Under the pieces are notes generated by a model. That model was not told the DNA's origin, searched no databases, and saw only the letters and a list, made by a program, of their open reading frames with translations. Made by a program: the position numbers and the translations under genes. From Dyadobacter sp. (lineage in GTDB: Bacteria > Bacteroidota > Bacteroidia > Cytophagales > Spirosomataceae): a DNA stretch of 64,000 bases. Position 1 is the stretch's first letter. Every line of letters starts with the position of its first letter. Of this stretch, positions 53,663 to 61,453 are shown piece by piece. The DNA is taken from NCBI RefSeq assembly GCF_017744695.1, contig NZ_JAGIAS010000002.1:1-64000 (forward strand), written 5' to 3'.

Positions 53663-54295
53663 TCACTTACTGCTACGAAATTCCGGGAATTCAATGCGGC
53701 TTTGATGAAGCTGAAAAAGGAAAGCCCGGATACGCCGGTGCAAAGCTCCTGCTTTGCACGCTCCATTCGCAGGCCTCTGGCCGGTCAGTACCGAAAAGCT
53801 GCATCGCATAATTGGCCGGCCAGAGGCCTGCGAGTAGCGCGCACGAAGGTCACCTTCGTACCATCTTAGTCGATTTTTTTTTATCGGTATGACGTCCGTT
53901 CCCATGCGGGTATGGACGATGATCAGCCACAACGAAGCGAGTAGCCCGACCATTATAAATACCGATAAACCGGTGAAATCATACAACCAGGCCAGTACCC
54001 AGGCCGAGTTGGCGGCACAGGAGATCACAAACAGCCAGCCGATCTTTTCCACCACTGCAGGCGCTTCCCGGTAGCCGGAAACACCGCGCGTCTGGTAAAT
54101 CACGAATGCCGTCAGCAACAGGTAAATCACGCCCCAGATGGAGAATGCATAACCCGATGGCGTGAAGAAATTCTGGTACTGTGCCGAGACGCTGGCCATG
54201 GTACTATTGTTGAAAATACCGGTATTCGAGAGGTAGTTGACCACCACGGTCACGATCAATGCAATGATGTTGGCTATTTGCAACGTCCTTTTCAT
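53663..54295 (-). pseudogene. TspO/MBR-like membrane protein, 3' half lost
   Basis: Residues 1-135 match the N-terminal half of the larger Bacteroidota tryptophan-rich sensory family. They read MKRTLQIANIIALIVTVVVN, FFTPSGYAFSIWGVIYLLLT, VISCAANSAWVLAWLYDFTG and SVFIMVGLLASLWLII. Family members run to about 260 residues with further spans. Here homology stops after HTRMGTD, next to a run of nine A's on the coding strand (53874-53882). The last 70 residues are coded by the three-hairpin repeat at 53738-53860 and beyond and are not membrane-like. The gene is therefore truncated by the repeat or by a deletion next to it; a stable half protein is unlikely. Confidence 0.65.
53738..53860. repeat. 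Three-hairpin repeat element, copy A
   Basis: Three hairpins in a row. The first is GTGCAAAGC-TCCT-GCTTTGCAC (53738-53759). The central long stem has 18-bp perfect arms TCGCAGGCCTCTGGCCGG (53767-53784) and its complement (53816-53833). The third is ACGAAGG-TCA-CCTTCGT (53843-53859). The same layout recurs at 54324-54448. It lies inside the 3' part of the truncated TspO-like gene. Confidence 0.8.
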
Positions 54296-54323
54296 CGTTT
54301 TTGAAGTTTCTTTTATTGTTATG

Positions 54324-54448
54324 GCGCGAAGCTCCGGCTTCGTGCCTATTATTCGCAGGCCTCCGGCCGGTCTTTACCGCAAGGCGGCAGTACACATCTG
54401 ACCGGCCAGAGGCCTGCGAATAGTATGTACAAAGCCGGAGCTTTGTAC
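54324..54448. repeat. Three-hairpin repeat element, copy B
   Basis: The first hairpin has arms 54324-54332 and 54337-54345 (GCGCGAAGC/GCTTCGTGC). The central stem has 21-base arms at 54352-54372 and 54400-54420 with one G-T type difference. The third is GTACAAAGC-CGGA-GCTTTGTAC (54427-54448). The central stem is nearly identical to copy A and in the same direction, while the outer hairpins differ in sequence but keep pairing. It stands just upstream of the TspO-like gene; the rest of the gap 54296-54677 shows nothing else clear. Confidence 0.8.
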
Positions 54449-54677
54449 TATCGCCGACAAAAATTATGCCTTTGAGCAAACAAAAAAGGACGCCACTTAT
54501 CAGCGACGCCCTTTCCGATTGTTTCTTATCTATCTTACAAACCTAAATGCTAATCTTTGGTGAGCAATCCGGGTAGACGTTGCCGTCGGCCGACGAGAAG
54601 TTTCGGCGCAAGCGCCAGCGCGGCATTCGGATGCTTGCACGCGCGGGGAGCCGGTTTTTGTATTCATTCAAAATAGA

Positions 54678-57600
54678 TCAGAATGAGTAGCGAAGGCCGA
54701 CCTGGATCTGGTAGGGGCTACCGTTCAGGCTGGATACACCCGCACCTTTATTGACATTGTATACAAACTCGTTTTTAGCCTTATCGAAGCTTCTGATTGT
54801 GTACAGGTTTTGCTTGCCAAGGTTGGTACCCACGCCCCAGTCTTTGTTGAGCAGGTTGGCGAAGTTGAACACATCGATGGAAGCCTCGATGGCGTGTTTC
54901 TTATAGATTTTGAACTTCTTGCCAAGGCGTACATCGAACACGCCATAGAAGCCGTTCACACCCCCATTACGCTCGGCCATTTTGCCCGAGTCCCTGCGGA
55001 TAAATTCTTTGATGCTCTCTTCCGCCTCAGGGTTGTCGAGGATCGCTTTCAAGCCTGTACGGATGTATTCCGGCGTTGCTGCGCTGTTGTGGTCATATAT
55101 GTATGGCAAGTCGTTGGAGGAAACGAAGTCACCGTTCATGTTGCCGCTTACCGCCAGCGAGTAGCGGGTACCACCAATGCCCGAGTAACGTACACCGAGC
55201 GAGAAGCCCCAGAGGGTAGGAGAGCTACCGTACACGACGATTTTATTGCGGAAATGATTGTTGGCATAGCTCATGCGGCTCAGGTCGCGGGGATCGTCTA
55301 CCACCATCTGGTCGAGGGTAGCGGTATTCGCTACATTTCCGTTGTAGGACGTGTTGTCCTTCGAATCGTTCCAGGTGTAGGATGCGGTGATTTGTCCGTC
55401 TTTGAAATACTTGTAAGTACCGTCAATCACCAATGCATACTGATTTTTCTTACCGTCGCTCACGAGTTCGAGCACGCGGCCCACTTGCTTTGTCCTACGG
55501 CTGTTGAGCCAGTTGGTAGCACCATTGGTTTTATTGATACTCTCGGCAGGCACGTACACGCCGCGGTTGGCCTCGGCGGCAATGCGGAAGAACGGCTCGT
55601 CCACCATGTTGCGGTCGATGTACATGTAGTTATTACGTGCCCATGACGCATATCCGGTCACACCAATACGCAAACGATCGCTGAAAAAGTGGTTGTATGA
55701 GATATTGGTTTTATACAAAACCGGAACCTTGGCGTCGGGGCTGTTGGTATTGATTGTCACCAGGCGCTCGATACCCGGGATATTGAACAACTCTGCACCG
55801 GGTGCTTTGCTGGGGTCCTGGCGGTAGAGCGGGAAGTTAGGCGAAGGAACAAGGTCGCCCTGTATTTCTACCGAAGCCACTTTCGAACCGTCGAACAGCA
55901 TATTGTTCACCATCGAATAAGGGTTCAATGCGGAACCGAATACCCCTGCACCGAGACGGATCACGTCCCTGCTCTGCTCGTTTACGTCCCAGGTAAATTG
56001 CACGCGCGGCTGTAACTGAATGGTATTAATGCGGTTGTTGGTTTTGATACCCAGCTCATCGAACACCACCTGGCTGAAATTCGCACGATTGAGATACACG
56101 GTGTTATCGAGGCGCAAACCAGCCGTCATGTCGAGGCCGAAGCCCAGCTTGGTATCCATCTGTGCGTACAAACCGGTGCTCAAAGATTTTACTTTATTGC
56201 TCTGGTCTTCATTCAGATAAATCTCGCGGGCGTAGCGGTAAGGTTTCAGGTTGTTGAAATTATCGATACCCGTGAAATAGAACCGGCCGTTCATTTCACT
56301 CCCGTAACGCGAGTGCATGAGGTTGTACATCATGTCGATACCGAATGTGAAGTTGATCTTTCCGGTATTGTAATACAGGTTGTCAACAGCCTGAACGACC
56401 GTTCCTTTAAACCATTCGGGCGAGAAGCGCTGACCGCCGATCTGGATCGAAGTCAGGTAATTGGCTGTTCCGGAAGTGGATTCTACGTTCTCGACAATCG
56501 CACGCGGAATACCTGCCGAAGGAAGCTCTGAACTGGGAAGTACCTGAACATCCTCGTAGAAATGCTGCACTTTCAGTTCATTGATCACGCGCGGATTCAG
56601 GGTCGTGCGGAGCGAAGCCATGAGGCTGTTGTCGAACTTTTTCCTGTCGATGTACGACTCATAGAAGTTGATACCCGAATTGTCGCCTTCCGAAAGCGCG
56701 TCGTTTTCGATCACCATGTTATTGCGGATCGTAAGGAGGTTCCTGGCGTTGAGCTGCCAGTCGATGCGGGCAAAAATGGCGTCGGTACCTTTGGCTTTGT
56801 CGAATGCGCCATACTGCGGGTTGCCCGATACACCGTATTTATCGCGTGCAATGCCAACGAAACGTTCCAGGGTGGCATTGGTAACCCGGTTGGCAGCCTC
56901 GTCGGCAGGGCTGAGGATGTTGGCAATGTAAAGTGGACGGGAATCGGCCTGGTGGTCCCAAGCCACGAAGAAATGCGCCTTATCCTTGATGATTGGGCCT
57001 CCGAGTGAAAATCCATACTGGTAAGTTGAAAACTCCTGCGTGCGTTTGTTACCGCGGAGATCGTATTTGCTCGAAAGCTGGTCGTTACGCATGAAGGCGA
57101 ATGCGCTACCCGAAAGCTGGTTGGTACCTGACTTGGTTACGGTGCTGATCGTACCGCCGCCTGCACGGCCCATCGTCACATCATATTCGTTGGTTACCAC
57201 TTTGAATTCGCGGATGGCTTCCATCGAAATCGAGTAGGCACCCGATGTACTGCCGCCCGCGATGGTACCGCGCGAGGTCATCCCGTCGATACTGTAATTG
57301 GTTGAAGACCCAAGCTGGCCGCCAAGGCTGTTACCGTTGCTTAATGGTGAAAGGTCGATGAGCGTCGAAAAGTTTCGGCCGTTCACGGGTAGGCGAGCGA
57401 TGTCGCGTGCCGTAACGGGTGTAGAAGCACCCAATGTTACTACGGTATTTTTCAGTGAGTTTGCGACGACATCGATGGCTTTAAGCTCGTTCGAAGCAGC
57501 TTCCAGCGCGAAGTTCAGCCGGAGCTGATCGCCCTGGTTCAATGAATATCCGGTCTTTTTTTGCTCACCATAACCGATAAACGAAACGGTGATGGAGTAA

Positions 57601-57836
57601 GGCGACCCGAGCGGCAACTGTTTGATAATGTAGTCACCATTGGCATCCGTGACCGTACCCGTGCTGAAACCCGTGGATTCGTTTTTGACAAAAACCGTAG
57701 CGCCTACAACCGGCCCGGCTTGCCCTTCGCTGACCTTCCCGACAATGGACGCTTCATTCCCCTGTGCCCGCGTTTGGGGGCCCCAAAGCAGGAGGAATGC
57801 GCATAGTCCGAGACGTGCAGTAATTAATTTCATCAT
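54678..57836 (-). CDS. Oar-like TonB-dependent receptor
   Basis: A 1052-residue outer-membrane receptor. ATG 57836 gives a signal peptide (MMKLITARLGLCAFLLLWGP). A carboxypeptidase-regulatory domain follows (ASIVGKVSEGQAGPVVGATV). The plug has the Oar-type sequence VTARDIARLPVNGRNFSTLI, SIDGMTSRG and TVTKSGTNQLSGSAFAFMRN. The long barrel ends YQIQVGLRYSF. Oar-type receptors import large or proteinaceous substrates in Myxococcus and relatives; the substrate here is unknown. No SusD gene is adjacent. An upstream Met at 57878 is in frame but gives no better signal. Confidence 0.92.
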   Translation of the reverse strand: MMKLITARLGLCAFLLLWGPQTRAQGNEASIVGKVSEGQAGPVVGATVFVKNESTGFSTGTVTDANGDYIIKQLPLGSPYSITVSFIGYGEQKKTGYSLNQGDQLRLNFALEAASNELKAIDVVANSLKNTVVTLGASTPVTARDIARLPVNGRNFSTLIDLSPLSNGNSLGGQLGSSTNYSIDGMTSRGTIAGGSTSGAYSISMEAIREFKVVTNEYDVTMGRAGGGTISTVTKSGTNQLSGSAFAFMRNDQLSSKYDLRGNKRTQEFSTYQYGFSLGGPIIKDKAHFFVAWDHQADSRPLYIANILSPADEAANRVTNATLERFVGIARDKYGVSGNPQYGAFDKAKGTDAIFARIDWQLNARNLLTIRNNMVIENDALSEGDNSGINFYESYIDRKKFDNSLMASLRTTLNPRVINELKVQHFYEDVQVLPSSELPSAGIPRAIVENVESTSGTANYLTSIQIGGQRFSPEWFKGTVVQAVDNLYYNTGKINFTFGIDMMYNLMHSRYGSEMNGRFYFTGIDNFNNLKPYRYAREIYLNEDQSNKVKSLSTGLYAQMDTKLGFGLDMTAGLRLDNTVYLNRANFSQVVFDELGIKTNNRINTIQLQPRVQFTWDVNEQSRDVIRLGAGVFGSALNPYSMVNNMLFDGSKVASVEIQGDLVPSPNFPLYRQDPSKAPGAELFNIPGIERLVTINTNSPDAKVPVLYKTNISYNHFFSDRLRIGVTGYASWARNNYMYIDRNMVDEPFFRIAAEANRGVYVPAESINKTNGATNWLNSRRTKQVGRVLELVSDGKKNQYALVIDGTYKYFKDGQITASYTWNDSKDNTSYNGNVANTATLDQMVVDDPRDLSRMSYANNHFRNKIVVYGSSPTLWGFSLGVRYSGIGGTRYSLAVSGNMNGDFVSSNDLPYIYDHNSAATPEYIRTGLKAILDNPEAEESIKEFIRRDSGKMAERNGGVNGFYGVFDVRLGKKFKIYKKHAIEASIDVFNFANLLNKDWGVGTNLGKQNLYTIRSFDKAKNEFVYNVNKGAGVSSLNGSPYQIQVGLRYSF

Positions 57837-58008
57837 TTTTTCTGTTCGTTTGGTTATTGGTACTTCGTTCAAATGCATGGCACAGGCATTGCCTCCGAAG
57901 CTACGGTATCGTAACCCGGAAATAGAATGTGTTTCGGTTCGCAGTTATGAATACTGCCGCTTGATCGTATACGTATAGAGAGGGGAAGTTTGACCGCTAA
58001 ATCCGCCA

Positions 58009-58016
58009 CAAAAGTA
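58009..58016 (-). promoter_or_regulatory. -7 box upstream of the Oar-like receptor
   Basis: Minus-strand TACTTTTG fits TAnnTTTG. No TTG stands 19 bases before it. The leader to ATG 57836 would be about 165 bases. Confidence 0.4.
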
Positions 58017-58117
58017 GGTTGGTAATGTTATCGGTCCGTTAACGACACGTTACGGTTGGATTAACATTGCGAAAGAAAATGAAAGAATTTTAAATAAAAG
58101 TAAATCAAAATAAAGTG

Positions 58118-59215
58118 CTATTGGAGGGCTACCTGATCGGCTGATAACATTGCTTGGGAGACCAATGTCAGATGAAGGTTCACTTGAAATACCCCGTTAT
58201 GATGCCGTATTACCAGCTTGTGCCGGCCGGGGTAAATGAGGTCGAGACGGCGCTGCACATTTTTGAGGCCTATCCCGCCGTAATGCAGGGCTTGTCTGGT
58301 AGCCTGAGGGGAAGTACTGTTGGCAACTTCAAATTCAAGTATGTTTTCCTCCATTTGCAGGCGTATCCCGATCCGGTTGGCGCGGTCGTGGTCTTTGGAA
58401 ACATGTTTGAAAGCGTTTTCAATGAAAGTCATTAAAATGAATGGCGCAATGCCCGCGTCGGGAGGGAGTTCGTCGGGAATATCGGTCGTAACGGTCACGC
58501 TGGTATTCTGGCGTAGCTTTTCGAGCGCGATAAAGTTATGCAGGTACGTAATTTCCTTGCCGAGCGGAACGAGCTCGTCGTTGCACTCGTACAAATGATG
58601 TCGCAGCAATTCCGAGAACTTCGCCAGCGACGAGGATGCAGCGTCGGGGTTTTTATGAATAAGGAAAAAGATCGAATTGATGCTGTTGAACAGGAAACGC
58701 GGGTTAAACTGGTATTTCAAAAAACGCAATTCGGTTTCGAGTTTTTCCTTTTCCAGCAGCTGCTTCCGCCGCTCGGTACTGATCCAGTTTTTGGTAAGTT
58801 TAATGCTCATGGCCAGCGTCGTACTAGCCAGCGTCGAAGGCATTGCTTCGCCGAAGAAATAGAAGAAGCAATTGGTATCCCTTCCAAAAAGCGCTTCCAC
58901 CGACTGATGCGCAAGCCATGCGCTCACGTAGTAGCCTGACACAATGGTCAGCGCGGTGCCCAGCAGGGTAATGCCCAGGTAAGCGATATAGGGTTTGAGA
59001 CGCCCCTTTTCCAGGAATTTAGGAATGAGGTAATACAAATTGAAATACACCGCCACCGCTTGCAGCACCACATAGAACGCAAACTTGACGGCGTAAGGCG
59101 AAAACAGAATGCTGTGCGCGGCCTTCCAGGGATTACCCATCGCGACCACCCACCACAAATAATGGTAAGCGAGCCAGAACGGAATGTGGTACAATTTGGA
59201 AACGGCCTTTTGCAT
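58118..59215 (-). CDS. LytS-type histidine kinase lacking the phospho-acceptor His
   Basis: A 365-residue membrane protein with about four spans (YHYLWWVVAMGNP, VKFAFYVVLQAVAVYFNLYY, AYLGITLLGTALTIVSGYYV) and a LytS/YehU-type kinase region. Where the family has NPHFLFN this protein has QFNPRFLFNSINSI: residue 173 is Arg (CGT) where His (CAT or CAC) is expected. The ATP-binding part looks intact (MTFIENAFKHVSK, then GGIGLKNVQRRLDLIYPG). No LytTR gene is adjacent. It may be a sensor without kinase activity, a partner in a heterodimer, or a recently inactivated kinase. Confidence 0.85.
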   Translation of the reverse strand: MQKAVSKLYHIPFWLAYHYLWWVVAMGNPWKAAHSILFSPYAVKFAFYVVLQAVAVYFNLYYLIPKFLEKGRLKPYIAYLGITLLGTALTIVSGYYVSAWLAHQSVEALFGRDTNCFFYFFGEAMPSTLASTTLAMSIKLTKNWISTERRKQLLEKEKLETELRFLKYQFNPRFLFNSINSIFFLIHKNPDAASSSLAKFSELLRHHLYECNDELVPLGKEITYLHNFIALEKLRQNTSVTVTTDIPDELPPDAGIAPFILMTFIENAFKHVSKDHDRANRIGIRLQMEENILEFEVANSTSPQATRQALHYGGIGLKNVQRRLDLIYPGRHKLVIRHHNGVFQVNLHLTLVSQAMLSADQVALQ

Positions 59216-59226
59216 ACCCTAATTTA

Positions 59227-61365
59227 TCAAATATTGGAAAGCAAAGGCAACTTTCTCACGCGCTTGCCCGTGGCGGCGAAGAATGCATTCGCCAGTGCCG
59301 GTGCGATGGGCGCGACGCCTGGCTCCCCGGCACCGCCCATTTTTCCGTCGTCCTCCACGATGTATACGTCAATGGCCGGGGCTTCTTCGATTCGCAACAT
59401 GCGGTAATCGTGGAAATTGCTTTGCCGGATAGCTCCGTTTTCAATCGAGATTTCGCCGAACAATGCCGCTGTGAGCCCGTAAATGATACCGCCTTCCATT
59501 TGGGCCTTCACACCGTCGGGATTCACCGCGAGCCCGCACGCGATGGCGCATACTACGCGGTGGACTTTCAGGTTCTGGTTGGAATAGGATATTTCAACGA
59601 CCTGGGCCACCACACTGCCCATCGCCTCGTGCACCGCCACGCCGCGGAAATGACCGGCCGGCAGCGCATTGCCCCAGCCCGCTTCTTCGGCGGCGGTAGC
59701 CAGCGCCGCGAGATGCCGGGGATGGCCCGCCAGCAGTTTTTTGCGGTATCCAACGGCATCGACGCCCGCGCGAAAAGCCAGTTCGTCGATGACCGTTTCC
59801 ATCACAAACGCCGTATGGGTATTGCCAACGGAGCGCCAGGCGAGCACCGGGACATTGTTGGCAGTGGTATGCAGCACAACGGAATGATCGGGGCAACGTG
59901 TAATGTACGGCGAGCCGTTCACGCCGTCGATCGTACTGTAATCGAGCCCGTTGGGCGCAATGTCTTTTTCAAGGACCGTATTCACAAAAAGCGACTGCCC
60001 GACGACATCGTGCTCCCAGGCCACGGGCAATCCGGCCGCATCCATGCCCACTTTGACCTTATGTAAATACACTGGCCGGTAGTAGCCGCCGCGAATATCG
60101 TCTTCCCGCGTCCAGATCAACTTCACAGCCTCGCCGCTGGCCTGGGCAATGTGCACAGCCTCCATCACCCAGTCGTTCCCGAATGAGCCGCGCCGGCCGA
60201 AGCTGCCGCCCATGGCAGGCGTGTAGAGCGTTACCTGCTCGTCTTTGAAACCCAGCGACCGGGCCACTTCCTGCCGATGGAGCAAATTGGATTGCGTGGC
60301 CGTCCATATTTCACATTTATCCGCCGTCAATTTTACCGTGCAATTGAGGGTTTCCATAGGCGAATGGGCGAGAAAAGGAAAATAAAAGTCCTGCTCGTAC
60401 ACAGATCGGGCCTGCTGCCAGGCGTTTGCTACGTCTCCTTTGGACTGTGCCACTATGCCCGGTTGGCTGGCCACTTCACGGTACTGCGCGAACAGCTGTG
60501 CGGTATCCGGATTGCCGTTGTCTTTGGTATCCCATTCAACATGCAATGCCTTTCGCCCCTGCAATGCGGCCCAGGTGTGATCGGCCAACACGGCGACGCC
60601 CTCTGGCACCTGCACCACTTTCCGGACACCCGGGATGCGCAGTGCGCCCGAAGCATCGTACGATTTGACCTTCCCGCCAAATACCGGAGAGCGTTCGAGT
60701 ACGGCGGTAAGTAGCCCGGGGAGTTGAATATCAATGCCGTATTGGGCTTTCCCATTCACTTTATCCGGCACATCCAGCTTTCGCGGCGTGTCGCCGCCCG
60801 GCGGAGCGCCGATCAGCTTCCATTCGCTGCGACTGCGAAGTTTTACTTTTGGGACCGGCAGGCGGGCCGCTTCGGCAGCCAGGGATCCATAGCTGAGTCG
60901 GGTGGCTCCCGCGTGCACGTAGCCACCCGCGGTAGTGCATTGTTCGGGTGGAATACCAAGGCGCTGTGCAGCCGCCTGGATGAGCATCGTGCGTGCGACG
61001 GCGCCCGTGGTGCGATAGCGGTCAAACTCGGATCGGACCGTATCGGAACCGCCGGTGGAGAGTACCCACATGCTTTCGTCCAGGTGAGGGCCTTCGATCA
61101 CCCGGTGCTCCACACGAATGCGCGCCCAGTCGCAATCCAGTTCCTCGGCAATGAGCATGGCGAGCGTCGTCCAAATGCCCTGGCCCATTTCTACTTTGTT
61201 GAGAATAATGCCGATAGTATCGTCCGTATCAATCCGCAGCAGTGCATTGGGCGAAAAAACCTGTGCCGGCAAAGTAGCAGCCATAGATTTATCAGGTATA
61301 AAAAATGAAAGCAGCAGACCACCCGTTGTCAGCGCGGCTGTTTGCATAAAATCACGGCGATCCAT
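59227..61365 (-). CDS. Molybdenum hydroxylase large subunit (IorB-like)
   Basis: A 712-residue periplasmic oxidoreductase subunit with a Tat signal (MDRRDFMQTAALTTGGLLLS). The molybdopterin-binding parts are like isoquinoline 1-oxidoreductase beta and other xanthine-dehydrogenase-family large subunits: VEMGQGIWTTLAMLIAEELD, TPAMGGSFGRRGSFGNDWVM, WRSVGNTHTAFVMETVIDEL and GMGSVVAQVVEIS-like MGSVVAQVVEISYS. It would hydroxylate an aldehyde or N-heterocycle using water. The small 2Fe-2S subunit normally encoded beside it is absent here. It starts upstream of the kinase gene with an 11-base gap. Confidence 0.88.
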   Translation of the reverse strand: MDRRDFMQTAALTTGGLLLSFFIPDKSMAATLPAQVFSPNALLRIDTDDTIGIILNKVEMGQGIWTTLAMLIAEELDCDWARIRVEHRVIEGPHLDESMWVLSTGGSDTVRSEFDRYRTTGAVARTMLIQAAAQRLGIPPEQCTTAGGYVHAGATRLSYGSLAAEAARLPVPKVKLRSRSEWKLIGAPPGGDTPRKLDVPDKVNGKAQYGIDIQLPGLLTAVLERSPVFGGKVKSYDASGALRIPGVRKVVQVPEGVAVLADHTWAALQGRKALHVEWDTKDNGNPDTAQLFAQYREVASQPGIVAQSKGDVANAWQQARSVYEQDFYFPFLAHSPMETLNCTVKLTADKCEIWTATQSNLLHRQEVARSLGFKDEQVTLYTPAMGGSFGRRGSFGNDWVMEAVHIAQASGEAVKLIWTREDDIRGGYYRPVYLHKVKVGMDAAGLPVAWEHDVVGQSLFVNTVLEKDIAPNGLDYSTIDGVNGSPYITRCPDHSVVLHTTANNVPVLAWRSVGNTHTAFVMETVIDELAFRAGVDAVGYRKKLLAGHPRHLAALATAAEEAGWGNALPAGHFRGVAVHEAMGSVVAQVVEISYSNQNLKVHRVVCAIACGLAVNPDGVKAQMEGGIIYGLTAALFGEISIENGAIRQSNFHDYRMLRIEEAPAIDVYIVEDDGKMGGAGEPGVAPIAPALANAFFAATGKRVRKLPLLSNI

Positions 61366-61453
61366 CATGTGAGTCATCCAAAGTCCTGCTGCAAAGGAAA
61401 GATGCCGGGTGCGCGCCGGGAAATTGATTTGACGACAGGCGGCGGAAAGCGGA

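Noticed and set aside
54482..54520. Apparent terminator after the Oar-like receptor gene
   Set aside because: The two GC-rich segments are direct, not inverted, so no stem forms.
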